This document shows, piece by piece, positions 25,482 through 33,699 of a stretch of DNA of 64,000 nt. Source of the stretch: JALORV01 sp963703945 (GTDB lineage: Bacteria; Pseudomonadota; Gammaproteobacteria; Burkholderiales; Burkholderiaceae_F). The first letter of the stretch is position 1; each line of letters starts with the position of its first letter. Location: positions 124,001-188,000 of the forward strand of contig CAVPGM010000007.1 of NCBI GenBank assembly GCA_963703945.1, in the 5' to 3' direction. The position numbers and the translations under genes are program-made. The notes below the pieces were generated by a model. It was given only the letters and a program-made list of their open reading frames with translations, searched no databases and was not told the DNA's origin.

Positions 25482-26135
25482 TCAGCCGATGTCGTAGCCG
25501 TGGCGTCGTGCGGCGAGCAGCGCCTCGGTGCGGTTCGATGCACCGAAGGCGCGGTAGATCGCCGTGACGTGCGTCTTGACCGTGCCCTCGGACAGCCCGA
25601 GTTCGCGGCAGATGATCTTGATCGGCGCGCCCCGCGCCAGCAACTGCAGCACCTGCTCCTGACGCTCGGTCAGCTCGACGCGGCTCGCGCCAGCTTCGCG
25701 CGGCCGATCGGGCGCGGCGAAGATGCCCGAGCGGTTCACTTCCTCAAGCAGGTCCGCCGGAATATAGACGCCGCCGGACAAAACGAACTTGACCGCCGAC
25801 AGCAGCGTCTCGGACGCCATCGACTTGGGGACGAAACCGGCCGCACCGAGCTGCAGGACCCGCATGACGTTGCGTTGATCCTGCTGGCCGGACAGCACCA
25901 GGATCTTCATCTCAGGCGCCTGGGCCACCATCGCCTCCAGCAGCGACGTACCCGACACACCGGGTAGGCCGAGATCGAGCACCACCAGGTCGAGGTCCGG
26001 ATGCTGCTGCTGCAGCTGCAGCGCCGATTCCGCGGTGCGCGTCGTGATGACTTCTGCTTCGGGATCGAGATCGAGGAACAGGACGGACAGCGCGTCCGTT
26101 ATCAGCGAGTGATCATCGACGACCAGGATCTTCAT
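25482..26135 (-). CDS. NarL/FixJ-type response regulator
   Basis: A 217-residue two-domain regulator. The receiver (residues 1-125) has the acidic pair in KILVVDDHSL, the phosphoacceptor Asp in LDLVVLDLGLPG, Ser in VLSGQ and Lys in GFVPKSMAS. The LuxR-type DNA-binding domain (about 150-212) reads LTERQEQVLQLLARGAPIKIICRELGLSEGTVKTHVTAIYRAFGASNRTEALLAA. The start MKILVVDDH at 26135 is the natural one; the frame stays open far upstream. It is convergent with the outer membrane gene. No cognate kinase is adjacent, but the hybrid kinase 1.7 kb away lacks a separate output regulator. Confidence 0.92.
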   Translation of the reverse strand: MKILVVDDHSLITDALSVLFLDLDPEAEVITTRTAESALQLQQQHPDLDLVVLDLGLPGVSGTSLLEAMVAQAPEMKILVLSGQQDQRNVMRVLQLGAAGFVPKSMASETLLSAVKFVLSGGVYIPADLLEEVNRSGIFAAPDRPREAGASRVELTERQEQVLQLLARGAPIKIICRELGLSEGTVKTHVTAIYRAFGASNRTEALLAARRHGYDIG

Positions 26136-26274
26136 TGTGCGTGCTTCGGTGTGGCCGGACACTGCGCGGATCCGCGGGTCGATGAGGCCAATAGCGGATT
26201 GTAGACTGCGGAACTCGTCGGACCAGCGGGCTGAAAAGCCGTGCTTTTCGGGCTTGCAATCGGCCTGCCATGAG

Positions 26275-27507
26275 TCAGTCGGCAAACCGTGGCTGAACGA
26301 GGGCGGCGGCGGCCTGGGCGGTCTCGCGCGCGGCCTCGGCGCTGCCGGCGCGAGCCAGCGCGACGCCCATGCGTCGCTTGACGAAGGACCGCGGCTTGCC
26401 GAACAGTCGCAGGTCGACGCCCGGCAGCGCCAGCGCATCGCCGACACCATCGAAGAAGAGCGCGGTGCAGTCGTACCCGCCATAGATCACCGCGCTCGCG
26501 CCCGGAATGCGCAGCGCCGTGTCGACCGGCAGCCCGAGCAGCGCGCGGGCGTGGAGCTCGAATTCGTTCTGCCATTGTGTCGCCATCGTCACCATGCCGG
26601 TGTCGTGCGGCCGCGGGCTCACTTCCGAGAACCAGACGCGATCGCCCCTGACGAAGAGCTCGACTCCGAAGATGCCGACTCCGCCCAGTTCGTCGGTCAC
26701 CCGACGTGCGATGTCGCATGCGGTAGCCAGCGCGGCGGGCGGCATCGGGTGCGGCTGCCAGCTCTCGACGTAATCACCTGCTACCTGCCGATGCCCGATC
26801 GGCTCGCAGAACGACGTCGCGATACGGCTGTCGGTCGCGCGCGCACGGACCGTCAGGAGCGTGATCTCGTAATCGAATTCGACGAGACCCTCGACGATCA
26901 CGCGGCCGGTCGCCACCCGACCACCGGAGCCCGCGTAACTCCATGCGCGCTGCAAGTCGTCGACACGATCGACGCGGCTCTGCCCCTTGCCCGATGACGA
27001 CATCACCGGCTTGACGACACAGGGCAGGCCTATTTCCTCGACTGCGGCCTTCATTTCCTCGAAGGATCCTGCGAAGCGGTACGACGAGGTCGGCAGGCCG
27101 AGCGTCTCGGCGGCCAGGCGGCGGATACCTTCGCGGTTCATCGTCAGCTGCGTCGCGCGCGCGGTCGGCACCACTCGCGCGAGGCCTTCGCGTTCGATTT
27201 CGACCAGGGCATCGGTCGCGATCGCCTCGATCTCCGGCACGACGATGTGCGGGCGCTCTGCCACGATCAGAGCGTGCAACGCGGACCGATCGGTCATGTC
27301 GATGACGTGCGATCGGTGCGCGACCTGGTGGCCGGGTGCGCCCGGGTAGCGATCCACAGCGATGGTTTCGACACCGAGCCGTTGCAGCGCGATCAGGACT
27401 TCCTTGCCGAGTTCGCCCGCACCAAGCAGCATGACTCGCGTGGCGGCCAGCGAGCACGGGGTGCCGAGCGTCGGTGGCCAGCCGGCAGCGACGATGGGAG
27501 TGTTCAT
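26275..27507 (-). CDS. purT: Formate-dependent phosphoribosylglycinamide formyltransferase
   Basis: A 410-residue ATP-grasp enzyme that formylates GAR using formate and ATP, an alternative to folate-dependent PurN in purine synthesis. Features are the N-terminal VMLLGAGELGKEVLIALQRLGVETIAVDRY, the phosphate-binding loop VMSSSGKGQSRV, the metal-binding region GVGIFGVELFVRGDRVWFSEVSPRPHDTGMVT, and the C-terminal GKPRSFVKRRMGVALARA. Length is normal for PurT (about 390-410). It stands alone on the minus strand. The family is recognisable throughout, so confidence is high. Confidence 0.96.
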   Translation of the reverse strand: MNTPIVAAGWPPTLGTPCSLAATRVMLLGAGELGKEVLIALQRLGVETIAVDRYPGAPGHQVAHRSHVIDMTDRSALHALIVAERPHIVVPEIEAIATDALVEIEREGLARVVPTARATQLTMNREGIRRLAAETLGLPTSSYRFAGSFEEMKAAVEEIGLPCVVKPVMSSSGKGQSRVDRVDDLQRAWSYAGSGGRVATGRVIVEGLVEFDYEITLLTVRARATDSRIATSFCEPIGHRQVAGDYVESWQPHPMPPAALATACDIARRVTDELGGVGIFGVELFVRGDRVWFSEVSPRPHDTGMVTMATQWQNEFELHARALLGLPVDTALRIPGASAVIYGGYDCTALFFDGVGDALALPGVDLRLFGKPRSFVKRRMGVALARAGSAEAARETAQAAAALVQPRFAD

Positions 27508-27852
27508 GCGCTTTGGATGACCGTGGTGTGCACTTGCGGCTACATGGGCAGTGCAGTGCGGGTCCGCAGGTAGTGATTCAGTCGCGATTCGCAGGCGCTC
27601 ATGAGCTCGCGATAGAACGCGTCGGTGAGCGACGCGACGAGCTCGTCGCCGTTCGTGGGATGCAAGGAATGGATGCGGGCGAAGCGTAGCACCGCGCGTT
27701 CGGCATCACTGCGGCAGGTGTCGCTCCGCTGGCGAATAACGTCGAATTTTCGTTGCCGCCGCTGTCGACTCTTGGGTCGCGACAACCGGGCCGTGGCCCT
27801 AACGTTCGTTACCGCTCGGACGGTCTTTCCGATCCTCACATCAGGAGTTGCC
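27508..27852. other. Intergenic region between purT and a small exported protein; possible minus-strand small gene
   Basis: This 345-base gap contains an open frame on the minus strand ending at 27540. Its last about 60 codons look protein-like (AERAVLRFARIHSLHPTNG, then DELVASLTDAFYRELMSACE). No family was recognised and no clear start or ribosome-binding site could be chosen, so it may be a small gene or chance. An AGGAG site at 27843 serves the plus-strand gene. Confidence 0.3.
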
Positions 27853-28146
27853 ATGATCAAACTGGAATCGATTTCGACGATCGCCGGCGCGAAGGCGCTC
27901 GCAGCCATCGGCGCTGTCGCCTTGGCGCTTGCGGCGCAACCGGTAAGCGCCGAGTGCGACCGGGCCGCGCAGGATATCGAAGAGCCGTTCGCCGTTGCTG
28001 GCGACGCAGGTTATCTGCCCTTCACGCTGGGCAGCGCACAGCAGGAGGAGGATGTGGAGCAGGCGGAAGTCGCGCGCTACGTGCCGTTCGAAGGCGGCTT
28101 TCCTGTGGAGCCGATCCTGATGGCAGGAAGTTTCGAGTTCGATTGA
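27853..28146 (+). CDS. Small exported protein of unknown function
   Basis: A 97-residue protein with a clear signal peptide: MIKLESISTIAGAKALAAIG then AVALALAAQPVSA, cleaved before ECDRAA. The mature part of about 64 residues is acidic, with one cysteine, and carries two similar segments, GYLPFTLG and RYVPFEGGFPVEP. AGGAG lies six bases before the ATG. No family was recognised. The periplasmic location and small size are visible, the function is not. It is followed by a gene-free structured region and a terminator. Confidence 0.6.
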   Translation: MIKLESISTIAGAKALAAIGAVALALAAQPVSAECDRAAQDIEEPFAVAGDAGYLPFTLGSAQQEEDVEQAEVARYVPFEGGFPVEPILMAGSFEFD

Positions 28147-28413
28147 GCCAGGCGGCACACCACCGCGCTGTGCCGGGCGCAGCGCCGGAATTCAGCAGTG
28201 AGCAGGGTCACGACGGCCCTTCCTTGTCCCTGCGCAAACCCTGCGAACGCGTTTCTCGTCATAGTTGCTTTGGTTGACAGGCGAGGGTGCCCGCAGGCAA
28301 ATGAACCTGCAGGCATCCGTGTACGCCTGCCCACAAAAATAAGATCCGGAAGAGGAGGGCGCCAGCCCTCCCGACCGGGCTGCCCGCGTTTCACCGGGGA
28401 GGAGACCGCGGAC
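28147..28413 (+). other. Gene-free, hairpin-rich region; candidate small RNA
   Basis: No credible coding sequence is seen. The last 90 bases hold a perfect GGAGGGC-GCCA-GCCCTCC hairpin (about 28353-28370) and further GC-rich complementary stretches, and they run directly into the strong terminator at 28414-28440. Upstream, the sequence has repeated GCAGGC/CCTGCAGG segments (28290-28330). A structured stretch ending in an intrinsic terminator is what a small RNA or a long 3' UTR would look like. The minus strand carries CTCCTCCCC and CCCTCCTCTTCC, which could pair with ribosome-binding sites. Confidence 0.35.
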
Positions 28414-28440
28414 AAAAAAGCCGGCGCAAGCCGGCTTTTT
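28414..28440. terminator. Bidirectional intrinsic terminator
   Basis: AAAAAGCCGGC, loop GCAA, GCCGGCTTTTT forms an uninterrupted stem flanked by A and T runs, so it can terminate from both sides. It serves the cytochrome gene on the minus strand (stop at 28457) and any transcript from the plus strand. Confidence 0.9.
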
Positions 28441-28456
28441 CTTGAGCGCGAGGCCA

Positions 28457-28741
28457 CTACATCGCGAGGATCCACTTGGTGATGGCCGCCAGGTCCGCAT
28501 CGGAAGCGGCGACCTTCGGATGGCCGGTGCCGGTTGACAGCTTCTTCACGATGTCGGCCTCGGCAGCGGCATTGCCCTTGAACTTCTTGGCAATGTCCTT
28601 GTACGAGGGGCCCATCTTCTTCGTGTCGGCTGCGTGGCACTTGCCGCAGGACTTTTCGGCGAGATCGGCCTGCGCCTGGGCGACTCCGGTGCTCAGCAGG
28701 GCGGCGGCAGCAAAGGCTATGGCGAGCTTCGACTTCATCAT
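28457..28741 (-). CDS. Small monohaem cytochrome c, class I-like (copy 1)
   Basis: A 94-residue periplasmic cytochrome with a signal peptide (MMKSKLAIAFAAAALLSTGVAQAQA) and one CGKCH haem-binding motif near residue 33, followed by KKMGPSYKDIAKKFKG. The class I distal-ligand region, usually WGPxPMPPN with an axial Met, is replaced by GTGHPKV, so the distal ligand may be the His of GHP instead (inference). It probably carries electrons between respiratory complexes. A close paralogue sits immediately upstream (28821-29108), and both end in the same TKWILA/MKWVLA helix. It is followed by a strong terminator. Confidence 0.9.
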   Translation of the reverse strand: MMKSKLAIAFAAAALLSTGVAQAQADLAEKSCGKCHAADTKKMGPSYKDIAKKFKGNAAAEADIVKKLSTGTGHPKVAASDADLAAITKWILAM

Positions 28742-28820
28742 TCCCCCAATGGAAAAAGTTGCGCAGTCCGGATCGGCAGATCAGGCTGGGTATGGCTGGC
28801 GGCCGTCCTGATCCAGAGGA

Positions 28821-29108
28821 TTACTGCGCCAGGACCCACTTCATGATGCTTTTCAGGTCGTCAGGGGACACCTTGACCGCCGGATGACCCTTGGCTCCCC
28901 CCACCTTCGCGATGAGGTCGGCTTCGGCGCTGGCGTTGCCCTTGTACTTTTCGGCGACGGACTTGAACGACGGGCCCATCTTCTTGGTATCTACCGCGTG
29001 GCAGGTGCCACAGTTCTTCTGCGCGAGGTCGGCCTGCGCAAGAGCCGTGCCGGCAAACGTGACGCCCGCGGTCGTGACGATAGCGACGAGCAATGACTTC
29101 ATCTCCAT
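28821..29108 (-). CDS. Small monohaem cytochrome c, class I-like (copy 2)
   Basis: A 95-residue paralogue of the neighbouring cytochrome, with a signal peptide (MEMKSLLVAIVTTAGVTFAGTALAQA), a CGTCH haem motif and KKMGPSFKSVAEKYKGNASAEADLIAKVGGAKGHPAVKVSPDDL. As in copy 1, the methionine-bearing WGPxPMPP segment is missing and a GHPAV sequence occupies its place. The two genes lie 80 bases apart in tandem on the minus strand, evidently from a duplication, and may have separate promoters. An AGGAGG ribosome-binding site precedes the start. Confidence 0.9.
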   Translation of the reverse strand: MEMKSLLVAIVTTAGVTFAGTALAQADLAQKNCGTCHAVDTKKMGPSFKSVAEKYKGNASAEADLIAKVGGAKGHPAVKVSPDDLKSIMKWVLAQ

Positions 29109-29200
29109 CCTCCTTGTGCTGGAAAAGTGCCGCCGCTGCGCGACGACACGCTGAGCCAGCCATCACCGACCGGCGCGAAAGTTTAACGCACCGCGGCGGT

Positions 29201-29671
29201 TCAGGTTGACTCGTCGCGCGGCGCCGCGGGTGGCACGGGGGTGGTGCCAAACACTGATTCCGCCCTCTGCACGAAGGCGTCGACCATGCGGTCGGCGGCG
29301 CGCTCGATCAGTCCTCCGGCCAGCCCATCGGCATGCAGCGCCAGTTCGTACTGCAGCATGAAGACAATGTGGCAGCCCAGGGTGCCGAGCGGCCGCAACG
29401 TCCACTCGCCCTGGAAGTGGCGAAACGATCCGCCTTCCATCCGGATCGACATGTATTCGGGTGCGCGCTTTTCGTTGCGGGTCGTGACGCACACGTGAAG
29501 GTTGCGAACTCCGACCTCGACGGTCGCGCTGACCATTGTCTCCGTGCGTTCGATCAGGCGAGTGTCGAGGCACCAGGGCAGGAACCTCGGATACTCCTCG
29601 ACGCGTTCGATCAGCTCGAACATCTGCTCGGCGGAATAGGGCACCAGGGCTCCGCGGGCGACGTTGCGCAT
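29201..29671 (-). CDS. RatA/Coq10-like START-domain protein (second copy)
   Basis: A 156-residue SRPBCC protein with the same signature as ratA at 1183-1623 (ARGALVPYSAEQMFELIERVEEYPRFLPWCLDT), but diverged elsewhere: FRHFQGEWTLRPLGTLGCHIVFMLQYELALHADGLAGGLIERAADRMVDAFVQRAE. It carries a C-terminal proline-rich tail. The role may be quinone binding or ribosome-related, as for the family. It is not adjacent to smpB or an RnfH gene, so it is probably a specialised paralogue. The neighbouring cytochromes make a respiratory connection conceivable. Confidence 0.82.
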   Translation of the reverse strand: MRNVARGALVPYSAEQMFELIERVEEYPRFLPWCLDTRLIERTETMVSATVEVGVRNLHVCVTTRNEKRAPEYMSIRMEGGSFRHFQGEWTLRPLGTLGCHIVFMLQYELALHADGLAGGLIERAADRMVDAFVQRAESVFGTTPVPPAAPRDEST

Positions 29672-29837
29672 GGGCGGTCAGCGGGATGCGGGATTTGAAG
29701 TGGCGTCAACCATCAGGGCATGCGCTGCGACGGGACCTCGACCGCCGCGGGAATCATGAGAAGCGAGCCTACATCGGTCGCGCCTCGCCGTCGCGCGAGA
29801 CGACCCTGGCCGCGCCGCCGACCGCCCGCGCGCAGCG

Positions 29838-30431
29838 TCACCGCACGCCGCGTGTCGCGATCGCGTCCTCGCGCTCGAGGTCCTCGAGGCGCGTGTCGAT
29901 GTCCGCGATGTCGGCGTCCAGTTCGGGCAGCAGCACGTCCTGCAATGCACGCACGCGTCGCACCGTGCGGCGGTACTCGGCATACAGTCGCGCCAGAGTA
30001 GTCGACACGGCGGCCAGTTCGGCGAGCTTGACCGCCATGGCGGCATACGCCGCGCGACACGCCTCAGCCTCGGGCGAGGGGTACACCGCCGCCGGTGCAG
30101 TGCCGGCATCGCCGGTCAGTTGCGCGCGCAGCAGCGTCACGCCGAGCAGCGGGCGCGGTTCGATGCGCAGCTTCTGTCGAGGAACCGACGGCGGGACCAC
30201 CTGCAGTCCGTGCAGGCCGTGACGCGCGAGCGCGCCTGCCATGGCGTGCCGCGCGGAATCGGCCAGCACGGCGAACTCTTGCGAGAGGATGCGATGAACG
30301 CGGATCTGGCGCAGCATCTCGCCGGCCAGCAGCAGGCACTTCTCGTCTAGAAATGCATAGCCCTCGCGCATCGTGCGGCGCTCGTCTGCCAGCGCGATCA
30401 GAAGGCTTCGGGTCGGAGTGCGGTCGTTCAT
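29838..30431 (-). CDS. ntpD: A/V-type ATPase subunit D (central stalk)
   Basis: A 197-residue V-type ATPase D subunit. The family opening (here PTRSLLIALADERRTMREGYAFLDEKCLLLAGEMLRQI) and the C-terminal helix (TTLARLYAEYRRTVRRVRALQDVLLPELDADIADIDTRLEDLEREDAIATRGVR) form the long coiled coil of the rotor axle that transmits torque between the A3B3 head and the membrane ring. The start codon overlaps the stop of subunit B (ATGA). It is the last gene of the ATPase operon. Confidence 0.92.
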   Translation of the reverse strand: MNDRTPTRSLLIALADERRTMREGYAFLDEKCLLLAGEMLRQIRVHRILSQEFAVLADSARHAMAGALARHGLHGLQVVPPSVPRQKLRIEPRPLLGVTLLRAQLTGDAGTAPAAVYPSPEAEACRAAYAAMAVKLAELAAVSTTLARLYAEYRRTVRRVRALQDVLLPELDADIADIDTRLEDLEREDAIATRGVR

Positions 30432-31840
30432 TCTGCTGCAACGGCAGCAGGCGGCCTTTTCGCCGCCGCGGTCAGGTGTTCTGCAATCTGCGCATCGGAC
30501 AGTCGCGAGAGTTCGGATGCGGGCAGCGCCTGCAGCAGGCTCCATCCCGCGTCCATGCTGTCTTCAAGCGTTCGTGCGCGAGTCTGGCTGATCAGCGTGC
30601 GCTCGAATGCGGTGCCGAACGACAGATAGCGGCGATCGGTGTCCGAGAGGCCGTCCTCACCGACAACGCTGGCGAGCAGCCGCGACTGCGTTGCGCGCGC
30701 GTAGGCGGCATAGAGCTGGCTGGCGAGCGCCGGATGATCGGGATGGGTGTAGCCCTTGCCGGTGCCATCCTTCATCAGGCGTGACAGGCTGGGCAGTACA
30801 TTCACCGGTGGGTAGACGCCCGCTCGGTCGAGTTCGCGCGACAGCACGATCTGGCCTTCGGTGATGTAGCCAGAAAGGTCGGGAATCGGGTGGCCGATGT
30901 CGTCCGACGGCATGGTCAGTATCGGCAGTTGCGTCAGCGTGCCCTTGACCCCGTGCACGCAACCGGCACGCTCGTACAGGGTGGCGAGGTCGGAGTACAT
31001 GTAGCCGGGATAACCCTTGCGGCCGGGCACCTCGCTCTTGGCCCCTGCAACCTCGCGCAGTGCCTCGCAGTAGTTGGTGAGATCGGTCACGATCACCAGG
31101 ACGTGCTTGTCCAGCTCGAACGCCAGGTATTCGGCCGCCGTGAGAGCGAAACGGGGCGTCAGCAATCGCTGTGTCGACGAGTCGCTGGCCAGATTCAGAA
31201 ACAGCGCCGAGCGCTCGAGCGCGCCTGACTGCTCGAGCGAGCGGCGGAAGTACTCCGCGGTGGTGTAGGGCACGCCGATGCCGGCAAAGACGATCGCGAA
31301 GTCGCTGGCCTCGGCGCCGCGCAAGCGAGCGTTGCCGGCGATCTCGACTGCGATGCGATCATGCGGCAGGCCGCCACCGGAAAAGATCGGCAGCTTCTGC
31401 CCGCGCACCAGGCTGTTCATCAAATCGACCGCCGTCACGCCGGTCTCGATGAACGCGCGCGGTGTGGATCGAGTCACCGGGTTCAGCGGTACCCCGTCGA
31501 TCCGCAGGCGCTTGCTGGCGGCCAGCGGCGGGCCGCCATCGATGACCTGGCCGATCCCGTTGAACACACGACCCAGCACACCGGGTCCGACACCGAAATC
31601 GATTGGCTCGCCGAGAAAGCGGACGATGGTGTCGGCAAGCCCCAGGCCTGCAGTCGGCCCCAGCATCTCAATTGTCACCATGTCCTCGTCGATCGCAGCG
31701 ATGCGGCCGAGGCGGGGCGCACCATCGCGCCCGCTGACCACGACCGCTTCGTTCAGACCGACTTCGAGCGTGCGTCGCATGAAGAGAAGCGGGCCCTCGA
31801 GCCGCATGGCGGCGTCGTGCACCGTGACTCTAGGTTGCAT
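30428..31840 (-). CDS. ntpB: A/V-type ATPase subunit B (non-catalytic)
   Basis: A 470-residue B subunit. As expected for the non-catalytic nucleotide-binding subunit, the P-loop is degenerate (RGQKLPIFSGGGLPHDRIAVEIA in place of GxxxxGKT). Conserved segments are EMLGPTAGLGLADTIVRFLGEPIDFGVGPGVLGRVFNGIG, PVTRSTPRAFIETGVTAVDLMNSLVRGQ, and KGTLTQLPILTMPSDDIGHPIPDLSGYITEGQIVLSRELD. The C-terminus is alanine-rich. It overlaps subunit A by 11 bases upstream and subunit D downstream. It appears intact. Confidence 0.95.
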   Translation of the reverse strand: MQPRVTVHDAAMRLEGPLLFMRRTLEVGLNEAVVVSGRDGAPRLGRIAAIDEDMVTIEMLGPTAGLGLADTIVRFLGEPIDFGVGPGVLGRVFNGIGQVIDGGPPLAASKRLRIDGVPLNPVTRSTPRAFIETGVTAVDLMNSLVRGQKLPIFSGGGLPHDRIAVEIAGNARLRGAEASDFAIVFAGIGVPYTTAEYFRRSLEQSGALERSALFLNLASDSSTQRLLTPRFALTAAEYLAFELDKHVLVIVTDLTNYCEALREVAGAKSEVPGRKGYPGYMYSDLATLYERAGCVHGVKGTLTQLPILTMPSDDIGHPIPDLSGYITEGQIVLSRELDRAGVYPPVNVLPSLSRLMKDGTGKGYTHPDHPALASQLYAAYARATQSRLLASVVGEDGLSDTDRRYLSFGTAFERTLISQTRARTLEDSMDAGWSLLQALPASELSRLSDAQIAEHLTAAAKRPPAAVAAE

Positions 31841-33626
31841 GCGTGTCGTCCCGGGCCTGCGCCGGTGTGCTGCTCACCACCAGGGTCGAGAACGCCAGCT
31901 CGACCTGCTGCTCGAGCTCGGCCAATCGCCCGAGTTGGTCCTCGCCGATGTCTTCCCCCATGCGCGAAAGCGGACGCATCACGTCGAATGCGGCAATCTG
32001 CTCGGGTGTCACCCCGAACGCGGCTGCAGACTCGGCCAGCTCGATGAAGTGAACCAGCAGCCGCATCATGCAGGCCTGGCGGTCGGGCCCGCAGTACCGG
32101 TCGACCGGTGAGAAGGCTGATTGGCGCAGGAACGACTCGTTGACGAGTTCGGCGCACATCAGGGTCAGGCGTTGGCGCACCGGCAGGGCGTCCTTGCCGA
32201 TGATGCGCGCCATGCGCTCCAGCCGCGCCTGCTCGTCGAGCAGTGTCAGGAAGCGCCGGCGCAGTTCGAGCCATTCGTTTTCGCCCGAGGCCGCGCGTGC
32301 GCGGGCGGTCGGCACGGCCGCATAGCGCTTCAGCCACCAGACGGCAACGTCGAGCGAGTCTTCCGAATATGACTGCAGCGGATTGACGGCCGGGTAGAAG
32401 CGCGCCTGGGCGCGCTTGGGGTCCAGCGCCCAGAAGCTGCGCACGTAGCGCTTGGTGTGGCTCGTCACCGGCTCGGAAAAGTCGCCCGATGGAGGGCTGA
32501 TCGACCCGAGCAGCGTGACCGAACCGATGTCGCCGTTGAGCGTGGTGACTTTCGCCGCGCGCTCGTAGAAATCCGCGAGTCGGCTGGAAAGATAGGTGGG
32601 ATAGCCCCCTTCGCCGGGCAACTCGCCGAACCGTCCGGAAACTTCGCGCAGCGCCTCTGCCCAGCGCGAGGTTGAGTCCGCCATCAGCGCAACGTGCAGT
32701 CCCTGGTCACGAAAGTACTCGGCGACGGTCACTCCGGAATAGATGCTGGCTTCCCGGGCGGCCACGGGCATGTTGGATGTGTTGGCAATGATGATGGTGC
32801 GCTCCATCAGGGAACGACCGGTGCGCGGGTCCTCGAGCTGCGGAAACTCCTCGAGGACGCTGGCCATTTCGTTGCCGCGCTCGCCGCAGCCCAGATAGAC
32901 GATCACGTCGGCGCTGCATCCCTTCGCGAGCGCTTCCAGCAGGATCGTCTTGCCGGTGCCGAAGCCGCCGGGAATGGCGCCCTTGCCGCCCAGCGCGACC
33001 GGGAACAGTGAATCGAGGATGCGCTGTCCGGTGACGAGCGGCTCGTCTGAGGCGAGCCGCCCGCGCACCGGACGCGGCGTGCGCACGGGCCAGAAGTGCC
33101 GCAGCGCTACGTCGCGTTCATCGCCGCTGTCGGGGCGCAGACGCATGACGGCGATGTCGTCCGCATACTCCCCGGCAGCCGCGATCCATTCGACGCGGCC
33201 CTGCAGGTCGGGCGGCACGAGCGCGCGCTGCGGGCGGCCACGGCTCGAGCTGACGTTGCCGAAGGCCGCACCCGGGCCCAAGCTGTCACCGCTGCGGACA
33301 GTCGGTTCGAAGCCGTAGGTCAGCCCGGAAACCGGCGCCAGCGGGCGCAGCAGGCCGTCGAAGATATTGCCGAGCAGGCCGGGTCCGACGTGTATGCCGA
33401 GGAGGTTACCGGTGCCCGAGACTTCGACGCCTGGACGCAGGCCTGTGGTGTCCTCATAGACCTGCGCGACGATCTCGTCACCGTTCAGACGAATCACTTC
33501 GCCGAGCAGTCCCGCAGGCCCGACGCGGATGGCCTCGCGCAGCAGGAACGGCCCTTCGGCGCGGGCGCGCAGGACCGGTCCGCTGATCCAGCGGATGTAG
33601 GCACGCGAGACGGTGGGAGTGCTCAT
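31830..33626 (-). CDS. ntpA: A/V-type ATPase catalytic subunit A
   Basis: A 598-residue catalytic A subunit, of normal family length. The P-loop reads IPGGFGTGKTILLEALAK, with Gly-Thr-Gly-Lys-Thr in place of the usual Gly-Cys-Gly-Lys-Thr. The A-specific non-homologous insert (residues about 110-190, ALVPPDLQGRVEWIAAAGEYADDIAVMRL) and the conserved VIYLGCGERGNEM-like (here VIVYLGCGERGNEMASVLEEFPQLED), ANTSNMPVAAREASIYSGVTVAEYFRDQG and SISPPSGDFSEPVT segments are present. The start MSTPTVSRAYIRWISGPVLRA at 33626 is the family N-terminus; the frame remains open upstream. ATP hydrolysis or synthesis takes place at its interface with subunit B. Confidence 0.96.
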   Translation of the reverse strand: MSTPTVSRAYIRWISGPVLRARAEGPFLLREAIRVGPAGLLGEVIRLNGDEIVAQVYEDTTGLRPGVEVSGTGNLLGIHVGPGLLGNIFDGLLRPLAPVSGLTYGFEPTVRSGDSLGPGAAFGNVSSSRGRPQRALVPPDLQGRVEWIAAAGEYADDIAVMRLRPDSGDERDVALRHFWPVRTPRPVRGRLASDEPLVTGQRILDSLFPVALGGKGAIPGGFGTGKTILLEALAKGCSADVIVYLGCGERGNEMASVLEEFPQLEDPRTGRSLMERTIIIANTSNMPVAAREASIYSGVTVAEYFRDQGLHVALMADSTSRWAEALREVSGRFGELPGEGGYPTYLSSRLADFYERAAKVTTLNGDIGSVTLLGSISPPSGDFSEPVTSHTKRYVRSFWALDPKRAQARFYPAVNPLQSYSEDSLDVAVWWLKRYAAVPTARARAASGENEWLELRRRFLTLLDEQARLERMARIIGKDALPVRQRLTLMCAELVNESFLRQSAFSPVDRYCGPDRQACMMRLLVHFIELAESAAAFGVTPEQIAAFDVMRPLSRMGEDIGEDQLGRLAELEQQVELAFSTLVVSSTPAQARDDTHAT

Positions 33627-33699
33627 GCGTGACGGTGACGATGAAGCGAGAGCCGGTCGGCGGGCGCGGGCCCCAATTGCGCACATTGCGGTGTCCGTC

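Noticed and set aside
28192..28500. Short open frames on both strands in the gap before the cytochromes
   Set aside because: They cross the perfect terminator palindrome at 28414-28440 and lack ribosome-binding sites, so they are unlikely to be translated.
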